11,312 nucleotides of DNA from an archaeon (GTDB taxonomy: Archaea; Iainarchaeota; Iainarchaeia; Iainarchaeales; GCA-2688035): assembly GCA_030745815.1 (NCBI GenBank), contig JASLNX010000173.1, positions 1 to 11,312 on the forward strand. Direction: 5' to 3'. The notes under the pieces are model-generated. The model searched no databases, had not been told where the DNA came from, and saw nothing but the letters and a program-made list of their open reading frames with translations. Shown in pieces: positions 1-6,519 of the stretch; positions within the stretch are counted from its first letter, which is position 1; each line of letters begins with the position of its first letter. The translations under genes were made by a program, and so were the position numbers.

Positions 1-141
1 TGGGAAGCCAAAAGAAATGTTTGGAACAAATTTGCCGTCCATTACGTCAAGGTGAATAGAGTCGGCGTTTGGAATTTTTTTCAGTTCAGACTGCAGATTA
101 GAAAAATCCGCTGCTAGAAGAGACGGAGAAATGTGAAGCAT
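1..141 (-). CDS. rpe: Ribulose-phosphate 3-epimerase, N-terminal fragment
   Basis: This gene runs off the left edge; only the first 47 codons are visible, starting at the ATG at 141. The enzyme interconverts ribulose 5-phosphate and xylulose 5-phosphate in the pentose phosphate pathway, in the cytoplasm. What is seen is the start of a TIM barrel: the first strand with the family motif SPSLLAADF (residues 5-13), then IHLDVMDGKFVPN (about residues 29-41). In the family, the Asp and nearby residues of the LDVMDG motif help bind the catalytic metal. The gene is divergent from the glycosidase-like gene at 176 across a 34-bp palindromic promoter region. No Shine-Dalgarno sequence precedes the ATG and a TATA-like stretch lies about 26 bases upstream, so a leaderless message is likely. 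Identity is confident from the motifs; the rest of the protein cannot be judged. Confidence 0.9.
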   Translation of the reverse strand, partial: MLHISPSLLAADFSNLQSELKKIPNADSIHLDVMDGKFVPNISFGFP

Positions 142-146
142 AGTGT

Positions 147-170
147 TTTATTTGTTTAAAAACAAATAAA
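147..170. promoter_or_regulatory. Perfect AT-rich inverted repeat forming a divergent promoter
   Basis: Arms 147-157 (TTTATTTGTTT) and 160-170 (AAACAAATAAA) are exact reverse complements separated by AA. The repeat fills most of the gap between the start codons at 141 (minus) and 176 (plus). Each outer half places a TATA-like TTTATTTG about 26 bases from one of the start codons, so the palindrome may supply a TATA box in each direction for two leaderless genes. It could also bind a dimeric regulator. The repeat is directly visible; the promoter role is inferred from spacing. Confidence 0.6.
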
Positions 171-175
171 TAGTA

Positions 176-1273
176 ATGCATCCTGAAGTAAGCAATGCTT
201 TTGACATTGCATTGAATGATTTGCGAAAATGTTTTGGGGGAAAAGGGATTTTAGCGGGAAGAAAAAGGCTTTCTTTCTACAAGGCAAGAAACTCTTTTTT
301 TGCGTCGCTAGGGGCAAATCAGGTTGGTGAATTTGGCGCCTCCTGGAAATCCATAGAACTATTTTTAGAAAAGCAGCGAAAAGACGGCCTGCTTCCTCAC
401 CGAATAACTGCAAAGGGAAAACCACACTTTCATCACCTTATTTCTGAACCACTCGATGGGAACGCTTTGCTGGTAATAGCGTTAAATGATTACGTTGAAA
501 AGGCCAAGGACAAAGAGTTTGGAGAAAAGCATTTTGAAAAGGCCGAACTGGCCTTAAACTGGCTAAAAAAACATGACAGGGACAGGGATCTTCTTTTGGA
601 AGAAAACTTTTTCTGTTCCTGGCAAGAAACTGTTCTAAAGAGCGGAAAGGTGCTTTACTCAAACTGCCTTTACTATAAGGCACTAAAAGATTTTGGGCAA
701 TTGTGCAAAACGCTGGGGAGAAAGGGTTTAGCTGAAGAGCACGAAAAGCTGGCGGCAAGGGTTAAAGAAATGCTAAATTATACTTTTTGGCAGGGCAATT
801 ATTACTTTGACTGGATTGATTACATGAAGCACGATAATTTTTCAACCGATGGAAATGTTTTGGCTGTGCTGTTTGGATTATCAGATAAAGAGCAGGGCAT
901 AATGATTGAAAACAAAATAAAGCAACACCAGCTAAATAAAGTTCCGCTGCAATTGAATTATCCTGTTTATCCATTTTGGAGAATCCCACCAGGGCTTTTC
1001 CCACTTGACGCATACAATTATCACAATGGAAGCAGTTGGCTGTGGCTTGGAAGTCTTAATGTAATTGCAATGAACAACCTTGGGCTAAAGAAGGAGTCAA
1101 GGCAAGAACTTAGAAAAATTGCTTCGTTCATAAACAAGCATGGTTCAGTGCACGAAGTTTTCTTGAACGGGAAGCCAATAAATTCAACGCTCTTAAAGTC
1201 AGAACCATATTACTCGCTTAGCAGCGGGCTATTTGTAAAGGCAGTAAAGGAACTTTCAAAAAAGAAAGAGTAG
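176..1273 (+). CDS. Glycoside hydrolase with (alpha/alpha)6 barrel, GDE/amylo-alpha-1,6-glucosidase or neutral-invertase-like
   Basis: A 365-residue protein resembling the six-hairpin glycosidases (C-terminal glycogen-debranching domain, GH100-like neutral invertase). Visible helix-hairpin motifs are FFASLGANQVGEFGASW (41-57) followed by the QRKDGLLPHRI turn (67-77), EPLDGNALL (91-99), CSWQETVLKSGKVLYSNCLYY (split around 147-167), STDGNVLAVLFGL (223-235), NYHNGSSWLWLGSL (281-294) and SEPYYSLSSGLFVKAV (342-357). Acidic residues in the SWQE and STDG segments are catalytic candidates by analogy only. No signal peptide or membrane segment is seen, so it is probably cytoplasmic and acts on an alpha-glucan or small glucoside; the substrate cannot be read from sequence. 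The length fits a single catalytic domain without the N-terminal domain of full debranching enzymes. The ATG has no Shine-Dalgarno sequence and sits six bases after the inverted repeat, suggesting a leaderless transcript. The fold is fairly sure; the specific activity is not. Confidence 0.72.
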   Translation: MHPEVSNAFDIALNDLRKCFGGKGILAGRKRLSFYKARNSFFASLGANQVGEFGASWKSIELFLEKQRKDGLLPHRITAKGKPHFHHLISEPLDGNALLVIALNDYVEKAKDKEFGEKHFEKAELALNWLKKHDRDRDLLLEENFFCSWQETVLKSGKVLYSNCLYYKALKDFGQLCKTLGRKGLAEEHEKLAARVKEMLNYTFWQGNYYFDWIDYMKHDNFSTDGNVLAVLFGLSDKEQGIMIENKIKQHQLNKVPLQLNYPVYPFWRIPPGLFPLDAYNYHNGSSWLWLGSLNVIAMNNLGLKKESRQELRKIASFINKHGSVHEVFLNGKPINSTLLKSEPYYSLSSGLFVKAVKELSKKKE

Positions 1274-1274
1274 A

Positions 1275-1288
1275 CAGCCTTTCGGCTG
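1275..1288. terminator. Small stem-loop after the glycosidase gene
   Basis: CAGCC (1275-1279) pairs with GGCTG (1284-1288) around a four-base loop, which reads GAAA on the minus strand. It starts two bases after the glycosidase stop codon. No T-run follows on the plus strand, so a terminator role for the plus-strand gene is weak; it may simply mark a 3' end in the convergent gap. Confidence 0.3.
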
Positions 1289-1296
1289 AACTATTG

Positions 1297-1336
1297 AAAA
1301 AAAAGAAAAAAGAATGGAGGGAAATTACTTCCTTCC
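1297..1336 (-). terminator. Terminator-like hairpin and T-tracts for the membrane protein gene
   Basis: On the minus strand, a stem (1329-1336 with 1316-1323, one mismatch, five-base loop) overlaps the stop codon of the membrane protein gene. It is followed by T-tracts of six (1306-1311) and eight (1297-1304). Archaeal termination mainly needs T-runs, and this is the strongest T-rich stretch in the window, at the end of a convergent gene pair. Confidence 0.55.
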
Positions 1337-2026
1337 AAGTTTTACAACGTACTTCTCGATCGCAGACTGGTTCTTGAGTGCGCTCTTGGAAATAACTTCT
1401 TTTAGTCCAAGCCCGAAAGCTAGGCCTATTGCCAATCCAATGCCCACAACCAACGCCATCAACAAGTATGTCAAAAGGGTTGCAATTTGCGCACCAGGTC
1501 CAGGTAGCAAAGCAGGTAATGTAGCTACTGCCACAAAGTATGCTATTGCAAGATAAATCCCGCCAGCAATCTGTGTGCTGAATAACATATCTCCTTCTTT
1601 AACCTGATTACTGATGTACTTCGCGATTAACAACGCAGCTCCAATTAGGATTAACGAAGAAGCCAGTGTTCCGAGATAGTCAAGGAAGTTGTTAATTAAA
1701 TCAACTATTAACAAATCGGACTGAATCAACGCGAATCCGGTTCCAATGGCCGCTGTGATTATGAAAACCCTTACCCAAATAGAAATTATTTGAGTTAGCC
1801 TAAAACCAAGCAATGCCGAGCTAAGATTCTGCTCGTCAATCCACTTCTCAACTTTAGCCTTTTCAAGAGCCTTCTTAATTACTGTGTCCACTGCGTTTGC
1901 AACAGCTTTACCGATAACAAATGCGACAGCTAATGTTACTGCAGCTATTACCGCTAAAACAATTGCGTCAACCCATGGTATTAGCCACATGTCAACTTGC
2001 GCGATGTTAGTAATTGGTCCAACCAT
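1325..2026 (-). CDS. Membrane protein with conserved TM helices, MscS-channel related
   Basis: A 233-residue integral membrane protein with about five predicted hydrophobic helices: 19-41, 78-100, 115-139, 152-172 and 181-207. An amphipathic stretch (about 45-77) between helices 1 and 2 and the C-terminal GLAFGLGLKEV segment resemble the 'conserved TM helix' family found in small mechanosensitive channels. The soluble MscS beta-domain is absent, so it may be a stand-alone pore or helper protein; no function is proven. Start: the reading frame opens at a GTG at 2035, but that codon lies inside the strong Shine-Dalgarno GGGAGGTGA (2032-2040). The ATG at 2026, five bases after it, is therefore the likely start. 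A TATA-like TTATATC at 2082-2088 would place transcription near 2059, leaving a leader of about 33 bases. The gene is monocistronic and convergent with the glycosidase. Confidence 0.75.
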   Translation of the reverse strand: MVGPITNIAQVDMWLIPWVDAIVLAVIAAVTLAVAFVIGKAVANAVDTVIKKALEKAKVEKWIDEQNLSSALLGFRLTQIISIWVRVFIITAAIGTGFALIQSDLLIVDLINNFLDYLGTLASSLILIGAALLIAKYISNQVKEGDMLFSTQIAGGIYLAIAYFVAVATLPALLPGPGAQIATLLTYLLMALVVGIGLAIGLAFGLGLKEVISKSALKNQSAIEKYVVKLGRK

Positions 2027-2031
2027 GCATT

Positions 2032-2040
2032 TCACCTCCC
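2032..2040 (-). promoter_or_regulatory. Strong ribosome binding site that decides the start at 2026
   Basis: GGGAGGTGA on the minus strand matches the archaeal 16S 3' end nearly fully. Its spacing of five bases selects the ATG at 2026. The GTG at 2033-2035 is part of the site itself and so cannot sensibly be the initiator. Confidence 0.75.
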
Positions 2041-2081
2041 TTTCCTTGTTTCATATTTATTTCTTTAGCTAAATGTGAATA

Positions 2082-2088
2082 GATATAA
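2082..2088 (-). promoter_or_regulatory. TATA-like box for the MscS-related membrane gene
   Basis: TTATATC on the minus strand is the best TATA match upstream of the gene starting at 2026. It predicts a start near 2059 that keeps the Shine-Dalgarno site in the transcript. A second AT-rich element at 2052-2063 would start transcription inside the Shine-Dalgarno site and is less likely. Confidence 0.4.
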
Positions 2089-2132
2089 CAAATGTTTTCC
2101 CATATAAAAAGGTTTGCCTTGAGCTAAAACCT

Positions 2133-2177
2133 AAAAAAATACAGAGAATTAGCAATCTTACTTTCATAGCAAGATTG
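2133..2177 (-). terminator. Hairpin plus T7 tract downstream of tRNA-Ala
   Basis: CAATCTT/AAGATTG arms (2153-2159 and 2171-2177) with an 11-base loop lie about 18 bases after the tRNA 3' end. On the minus strand they are followed by seven T (2133-2139). This suits termination of the tRNA-Ala transcript before the next gene, which has its own promoter. Confidence 0.45.
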
Positions 2178-2194
2178 ATAAGGTGGGAATTTAT

Positions 2195-2267
2195 TGGACC
2201 CTGCGGGAGTTGAACCCGCGATCTCTGCCTTGCGAAGGCAGCGTCATAGCCACTAGACCAAGGGCCC
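2195..2267 (-). tRNA. tRNA-Ala(CGC)
   Basis: The 73-base sequence folds fully. The acceptor arms GGGCCCT/AGGGTCC contain the G3:U70 wobble pair that marks tRNA-Ala, with discriminator A73. The D-arm is GTC...GAC. The anticodon stem CTGCC/GGCAG closes loop TTCGCAA, giving anticodon CGC, which reads GCG. The variable loop is five bases (AGATC) and the T-arm is GCGGG-TTCAACT-CCCGC. There is no intron, and the 3' CCA is not encoded (ATA follows A73), as is usual in archaea. Confidence 0.95.
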
Positions 2268-2286
2268 TCTGAATAAATTGGGTGGT

Positions 2287-2300
2287 AATTATTTTTTAAT
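2287..2300 (-). promoter_or_regulatory. TATA box for tRNA-Ala
   Basis: The minus-strand stretch ATTAAAAAATAATT is centred about 27 bases upstream of the mature tRNA 5' end at 2267, the usual archaeal TATA spacing. It lies in the short gap after the stop codon of the Asp/Gly-rich protein gene. Confidence 0.6.
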
Positions 2301-2325
2301 CTTTGCAAAGGCTGTAAACTAGAAT

Positions 2326-3096
2326 TTAAGACTCTATTTTAATGAATTCAATCCCGTTAAGAGAAAGGGTTTCAGTGGAAACTACACTAGCATAGTTTTC
2401 GGTTAGAGTCTGGTCATAGTATATGTAAAGTGTTCCAGACCCGTTTGCATAGTTTATTATCCACCAGTAATCAGGAATGTTAATATTTTGTGCTTCCTCA
2501 GAACCCATATTAAACTCTGTTTCAGTTATTTGAGAACCCTCTCCAATCTCACTTTCTAACATACTTACCTTATCAAAGGCAAATTCTCCACCCGGGTAAA
2601 ATGACAAGAAAAAATATCTTGTCTCCCCTTCGCCAAAAAGTGAGTAAACTTCCCAGTCTCCTAAATATTCTTGAGGAAAAACCGCTCCAGCTGGGAATTC
2701 AAAACCAGCCCCCCAATCAATTGGCGGGTCGTCTCCGTTACCTGGGTCGTCCCCTCCATCGTCACCATCATCACCATCATCGCCATCTCCGCCATCACCA
2801 CCGTCTCCTGGATCGTCACCTAAATCAGTATCTGCGCCAGAACTGCTTGGACCATCTCCGGAACCATCACCTCCAGATCCTCCGCCGGAACCGGAACCAT
2901 TTCCAGAATCGTCTCCAATAAAAGGATCTTCAGGCAGTTGGTTTGAGGGCGGGCCAAACACTTGCTCAAGCCAACCCAATCCAGGAATAGTTGGAAGAAC
3001 TTCAGCAGGCCTTTTGTCAGTAAGATAAAAAACAGCAAAAACAAGTAGAGAAATTGTAATAGCCGCAACGGCAAGAATAGTTACATATTTATCCAT
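2326..3096 (-). CDS. Membrane-anchored protein with Asp/Gly/Ser-rich linker
   Basis: A 256-residue protein of unknown function. One hydrophobic helix (about 5-25) follows a short MDKY start, so it is an N-terminal anchor or uncleaved signal, with the rest probably outside the cell. Residues 61-127 are low complexity: first Gly/Ser-rich, then Asp/Gly-rich with GDD repeats, ending DDPGNGDDPP. Residues 128-256 look like a compact beta-rich domain with many aromatic residues (GDWEVYSLFG, RYFFLSFYPGGEF, DYWWIINYANGSGTLYIYY). It lacks the nonapeptide spacing of RTX calcium repeats, although the acidic linker could bind cations. The frame is open further upstream to 3174, but that part overlaps trpA and the TATA region. 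The ATG at 3096 starts directly before the membrane helix and is preferred. I do not recognise the C-terminal domain; a surface or cell-envelope role is only inferred. Confidence 0.8.
   Translation of the reverse strand: MDKYVTILAVAAITISLLVFAVFYLTDKRPAEVLPTIPGLGWLEQVFGPPSNQLPEDPFIGDDSGNGSGSGGGSGGDGSGDGPSSSGADTDLGDDPGDGGDGGDGDDGDDGDDGGDDPGNGDDPPIDWGAGFEFPAGAVFPQEYLGDWEVYSLFGEGETRYFFLSFYPGGEFAFDKVSMLESEIGEGSQITETEFNMGSEEAQNINIPDYWWIINYANGSGTLYIYYDQTLTENYASVVSTETLSLNGIEFIKIES
2745..2905. repeat. Low-complexity GDD/GS-coding repeat tract
   Basis: Degenerate trinucleotide-type repeats (on the plus strand CATCATCACC, CCATCATCGCC and similar) encode the Asp/Gly and Gly/Ser linker of the membrane-anchored protein. 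Such tracts readily change length by slippage, so strain variation is plausible. Confidence 0.6.
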
Positions 3097-3119
3097 CTTA
3101 AAACAGCTAATTAGTTGCC

Positions 3120-3138
3120 TTTTAAAATATTTAAATTT
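3120..3138 (-). promoter_or_regulatory. TATA region for the Asp/Gly-rich membrane protein gene
   Basis: On the minus strand TTTAAATA (3128-3135) runs into TTTTAAAA (3120-3127). These predict transcription starts near 3105 and 3097, both within about ten bases of the ATG at 3096, so the message is leaderless or nearly so. The element begins just after the trpA stop codon and suggests that this gene is not simply the last gene of the trp operon. Confidence 0.6.
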
Positions 3139-3140
3139 AA

Positions 3141-3947
3141 CTAGGGTCTTGTTGCTTTCTTCAGTTCTACGCAAAAACTTGAAACAGATTTAAGAATTGC
3201 TTTTGTGTTTCCTGCATTCTTTTTAATTAAATTAATTATTGCACTCCCCACAATTGCCCCGTCTGCACCGGCCAAAATAATACCCTTAATATGTTCAGGC
3301 GTACTTATCCCAAAGCCAACGCAAATAGGCAGCTTTGAATGCGGCTTAACTCTTTTAATTAATTCAATTGTACGGTTTTGCAAAGAGGTTCTTTCACCAG
3401 TGACCCCTAATGTACTGACAAGATAAATATAACCGTTTGCTGTTTCAAGAATTTTTTTCAACCGAGATTCAGTAGTAGTTGGTGCTACAATAAAAACCTG
3501 GTCAATTTCAGATTTCTTAGCCGCCTTTAAGAGAGGCTGAGCCTCTTCCACAGGACAATCAGCTGCAAGAACTGCGTCAACTCCGGCAGACTTGGCATTG
3601 GAATAAAATTTTTCAATCCCCCGCTGCAAAATGAGGTTGTAGTAGACTAGAAGGCTTATTGGAATCTCTTTGTTAAAAGCCCGAATTTTTTTAATCAAAG
3701 AAAGGGCTTTATCAGTATCCATTCCAGCAGCAAGCGCTCGCTGGTCGGCCTCTTGAACAGTTTTTCCATCAGCAATTGGATCAGAAAAGGCAAAACCTAA
3801 CTCAAGAGCGTCTGCTCCATTCTTGATAAGCGTTTTAATTATTTCAAACGAAGTTTCAAAGTCTGGGTCACCCAAAACAACAAATGGAATGAACGCAGCC
3901 TCGCCCTTCTCTTCAAGTTCCTTAAACCGGTCAGCAAACCTACTCAA
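3141..3947 (-). CDS. trpA: Tryptophan synthase alpha subunit
   Basis: TrpA splits indole-3-glycerol phosphate into indole and glyceraldehyde 3-phosphate and passes indole to TrpB. With the start used here the protein has 268 residues. The catalytic acids fall at Glu49 (LELG) and Asp60 (SDPIADG), the classical numbering. Other family motifs are FIPFVVLGDPD near the start, YLVSTLGVTGER in loop 6, and the phosphate-binding VGFGIS and GADGAIVGSAI segments. Start choice: the frame also opens at a GTG at 3956, but a Shine-Dalgarno GGTGGT (3952-3957) lies four bases before the TTG at 3947. Starting there gives MSRFADRF, close to typical TrpA N-termini. With this start, the first eight bases overlap the end of trpB, so translation is probably coupled. 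It is the last gene of the trp operon. Confidence 0.95.
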   Translation of the reverse strand: MSRFADRFKELEEKGEAAFIPFVVLGDPDFETSFEIIKTLIKNGADALELGFAFSDPIADGKTVQEADQRALAAGMDTDKALSLIKKIRAFNKEIPISLLVYYNLILQRGIEKFYSNAKSAGVDAVLAADCPVEEAQPLLKAAKKSEIDQVFIVAPTTTESRLKKILETANGYIYLVSTLGVTGERTSLQNRTIELIKRVKPHSKLPICVGFGISTPEHIKGIILAGADGAIVGSAIINLIKKNAGNTKAILKSVSSFCVELKKATRP

Positions 3948-5127
3948 GGGAACCACCCATTTCTTTTACCACAATATCCAAATCTTTATCGCCTCTTCCT
4001 GAAATATTAATTATTACAATGTCTTTGGAGTCGCAAGTTTTTGCATACTTTAAAGCGTAGGCAACTGCGTGACTGCTTTCCAACGCAGGAATAATGCCTT
4101 CAGTCTCTGAAAGAAACTTGAAAGCAGCCAATGCTTCTTTGTCAGTTGCAAAAGTGTACTTTGCGCGCTTTAACTTACGAAGCATACTGTGTTCAGGCCC
4201 AACTGCACTGTAGTCAAGACCAGCACTAACGCTGTGGGTGTTGTAAATTTGCCCAAACTTGTCCTGCAAAACATGAGTAAATGTTCCGTGTAAAACACCT
4301 GGCCTGCCAAGTTTTTTGTCGGCAAAGCGAGCGGCGTGCTTTCCAGAATCAAGCCCCATTCCCCCTGCTTCAACGCCAATTAATTCAACCTTGTGCTCTT
4401 GAACAAACTTTTTGAAAATTCCAATTGCATTAGATCCCCCGCCAACGCACGCAATAATTGCCTTTGGAAGCCTGCCTTCTGCAACAAGGATTTGCTTTTC
4501 AGCCTCTTCACCAATAACACTTTGGAAAAAGGCAACCATTTCAGGATAAGGATGCGGCCCTAAAACTGACCCCAGAAGATAGTGCGTTGTTTCGCAGGAA
4601 GCTGTCCAGTCTCTAAGACACTCATTTATTGCATCCTTTAGGGTACGGCTTCCGCTTGAAACAGGAATAACTCGTGCCCCTGCAAGTTTCATTCTAAGAA
4701 CATTTGGCTTTTGCCTTTCAATATCAACCTCACCCATATAAATATCACATTCAAGACCAAGTTTTGCAGCGGCAATTGCTGTTGCAGTTCCGTGCTGCCC
4801 GGCTCCTGTTTCGGCAATAATTCTCTTCTTTCCCATATGCTTTGCCAAAATAGCCTGGCCAATTGCATTGTTTATCTTGTGCGCTCCTGTGTGTGCTAAA
4901 TCTTCTCGCTTTAAGTAAATCTTACAGCCAAGCTTTTTGCTAAGCCTGGATGCAAACGTAAGCGGAGTCGGACGGCCAACGTAATCTTTTAAGAGGCCGT
5001 GGAACTCGGCAAGAAATTTTTTGCTGTTTTTGGCGTTGTAGAACGCTTTCTCCAATTCTTCAACAGCAGGCATTAAAGTTTCGGGAATATACTGGCCTCC
5101 AAATTCTCCAAATCTTCCCTTAGTCAT
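3940..5127 (-). CDS. trpB: Tryptophan synthase beta subunit (TrpB1 type)
   Basis: The PLP enzyme that condenses indole with serine to form tryptophan, partner of TrpA. It has 395 residues, normal for the main TrpB1 form. The start shows GRFGEFGGQYIPETLMPA (5-21). The PLP lysine is Lys84 in HTGAHKINNAIG, the catalytic Glu is Glu106 in AETGAGQHGTA, the PLP phosphate loop is GGGSNAIG (229-236), and the end has the ISGRGDKD motif with the serine near the PLP ring nitrogen. The sequence also has the TrpA-contact features of the beta-1 class rather than the longer TrpB2. The ATG overlaps the trpF stop as ATGA and is preceded by GGAGGCGA, so it is translated well and coupled to trpF. No defects are seen. 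Confidence 0.97.
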   Translation of the reverse strand: MTKGRFGEFGGQYIPETLMPAVEELEKAFYNAKNSKKFLAEFHGLLKDYVGRPTPLTFASRLSKKLGCKIYLKREDLAHTGAHKINNAIGQAILAKHMGKKRIIAETGAGQHGTATAIAAAKLGLECDIYMGEVDIERQKPNVLRMKLAGARVIPVSSGSRTLKDAINECLRDWTASCETTHYLLGSVLGPHPYPEMVAFFQSVIGEEAEKQILVAEGRLPKAIIACVGGGSNAIGIFKKFVQEHKVELIGVEAGGMGLDSGKHAARFADKKLGRPGVLHGTFTHVLQDKFGQIYNTHSVSAGLDYSAVGPEHSMLRKLKRAKYTFATDKEALAAFKFLSETEGIIPALESSHAVAYALKYAKTCDSKDIVIINISGRGDKDLDIVVKEMGGSLE

Positions 5128-5747
5128 CGCTTCGCCTCCGCAATAAATTCCTTCATCTTCTCATGACTTTTAAGGCCTGGTTTTATTTCAACACCTGAAG
5201 CAACATCAACTGCGTAAGGTTTTATTTCATGAACTGCGTTGGCAACGTTTTCAGGCGAAAGGCCGCCGCTTAAGAAAATCTTTTTACGCATTGCAAGCTC
5301 CTTAATAGCAGGAACAAACTCTTCCTTTATTTGCTTTCCGGTTCCCCCAAATTCGCCTGGAGAGAACGCATCAAGAAGAACAAACTCGCAGTTGAAGAAC
5401 TCAACCTGTTTAAAAGTGCCTTCGTCCTCAACTCGAAAAGCCTTAATAACAGGCAAATGAAACTTTTCGCAAATGCCTGGCATTTCGTCACCATGCAACT
5501 GCACTAAATCAAAGTTGCAATATTTTGCAATCGTTTTAATTTGATCAGGACTCTCGTTTACAAAAACTCCAACCGTTTTCACGCGCTTGTAGAGTGCGTC
5601 AACAATTTCTTTAGCCTGCTGTGGAGAAACCTTTCTCTGGCTTTTTTCAAAAAAGTTAAAGCCAAGAAAGTCTGCTCCAAAATCTATTGCAGCTAACGCG
5701 TCCTTTTCGTTTGTTATTCCGCAAATTTTTACTTTTACTTCAGCCAT
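5124..5747 (-). CDS. trpF: Phosphoribosylanthranilate isomerase
   Basis: TrpF catalyses the Amadori rearrangement of N-(5-phosphoribosyl)anthranilate to CdRP. It is a 207-residue TIM barrel. Catalytic residues are in place: Cys9 in VKICGITN as general base and Asp126 in LLDAFSPGEFGGTGK as general acid. Further motifs are FLGFNFFEKSQRKV (28-40), VGVFVNE, LVQLHGDE, FLSGGLSPENV and the phosphate-binding DVASGVE. The frame is open to an ATG at 5780, which would add eleven residues overlapping trpC. That extension is not a family feature, and the ATG at 5747, one base after the trpC stop, gives the normal N-terminus. No strong Shine-Dalgarno is visible, so initiation probably depends on ribosomes finishing trpC (TGAAATG junction). 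It is a separate protein, not fused to TrpC as in enteric bacteria. Confidence 0.96.
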   Translation of the reverse strand: MAEVKVKICGITNEKDALAAIDFGADFLGFNFFEKSQRKVSPQQAKEIVDALYKRVKTVGVFVNESPDQIKTIAKYCNFDLVQLHGDEMPGICEKFHLPVIKAFRVEDEGTFKQVEFFNCEFVLLDAFSPGEFGGTGKQIKEEFVPAIKELAMRKKIFLSGGLSPENVANAVHEIKPYAVDVASGVEIKPGLKSHEKMKEFIAEAKR

Positions 5748-5748
5748 T

Positions 5749-6519
5749 TCAAAACCCCAGTTCAACCAACTTGTCTTCAATATTGTCTGCTTTCATCAAT
5801 GCCGAGCCGATTAAAACAGCGTCTGCGCTGCCTTTTAACTTGGCAATCCCGTCGGCAGAAGTGTAACCTGATTCGGCAACAACAATTTTGTCACTTGGAA
5901 TAAGCTGCTTTACCCTATCAAATGTTGAAAGATTAATTTTCATTGTTTCCAAATCGCGATTGTTTACTCCAAAAATTTCGGCTTCGTGTGAAAACGCGCG
6001 CTCAAAGTCTTCGCTTGAATGCAGTTCAATAAGAGAGTGCAGTCCAATTTCTTTAGCAAGTCCAATAAGGCGCTGAAGCTTATCTTTTGGAAGAATTGCC
6101 GCAATCAGCAAAACCGCGTCAGCTCCAATAGAAAGGCTTTCAAAAAGCTGGTATTCGTCTAAAATAAAATCCTTTCGAAGAATTGGAAGCGAAGAAACCT
6201 CTTTTACGTCCTTAATAAAATCGTTACTCCCTTGGAAAAACTTTTCATCAGTAATAACCGAAATTGCCTGCGCGTGCAAATCGTAAAGCGATGCAATCTT
6301 TTTAACGTCAAAGTCTTGGCGAAGAAGGCCTGCTGAAGGGGAAGCTCGTTTAATTTCCGCAATCAAATTAATCTGGTGCTTTTTGGATTCAAGAGCTGCT
6401 TTAAAATCGCGCTCTGCTGGACTAATTAAAGACTCCAGTTCCGACTGGGAAACCTCTTTTTTTCTCTTGGCAATCTCTAGCTTTTTTGCCTCAACAATAT
6501 CTCGAAGAATTCCCTTCAT
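5749..6519 (-). CDS. trpC: Indole-3-glycerol phosphate synthase
   Basis: TrpC converts CdRP to indole-3-glycerol phosphate by decarboxylation and ring closure. It has 256 residues, a TIM barrel with the extra N-terminal helical part (1-45). Visible motifs and expected catalytic residues: AEIKRASPSAG (Glu55, Lys57), ITDEKFFQGS (89-98), LRKDFILDEYQ (Lys116, the general acid), DAVLLIAAIL, LIELHS (Glu165), GVNNRDL (Asn186), AESGYTS (Glu216, Ser217) and the phosphate site LIGSALM. The spacing agrees with the archaeal enzyme from Sulfolobus within a few residues. The ATG overlaps the trpD stop as ATGA, with GGAGGAG just upstream inside trpD, so translation is coupled. It ends one base before trpF. 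Nothing is missing. Confidence 0.97.
   Translation of the reverse strand: MKGILRDIVEAKKLEIAKRKKEVSQSELESLISPAERDFKAALESKKHQINLIAEIKRASPSAGLLRQDFDVKKIASLYDLHAQAISVITDEKFFQGSNDFIKDVKEVSSLPILRKDFILDEYQLFESLSIGADAVLLIAAILPKDKLQRLIGLAKEIGLHSLIELHSSEDFERAFSHEAEIFGVNNRDLETMKINLSTFDRVKQLIPSDKIVVAESGYTSADGIAKLKGSADAVLIGSALMKADNIEDKLVELGF

Noticed and set aside
2069..2308. A 79-codon minus-strand frame across the tRNA-Ala locus
   Set aside because: Its middle (GPWSSGYDAAFARQRSRVQ) is a translation of the tRNA itself, a well-known false ORF pattern.
2745..2830. Possible CRISPR or tandem repeat array
   Set aside because: The repeats are short, degenerate and without spacers; they follow the codon pattern of a low-complexity protein linker.
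2601..2921. Histidine-rich plus-strand frame with runs of His
   Set aside because: It is the complement of the Asp/Gly-coding repeat tract; GTC/ATC codons reversed yield His and Arg by chance.
3097..3174. Upstream extension of the Asp/Gly-rich protein
   Set aside because: It would run through the TATA region and overlap trpA; the ATG at 3096 directly precedes the membrane helix.
5748..5780. N-terminal extension of TrpF containing two Trp codons (WLNW)
   Set aside because: It overlaps the trpC end in another frame, is not in the TrpF family, and the ATG at 5747 gives the normal N-terminus. A leader-peptide meaning is unlikely inside the operon.
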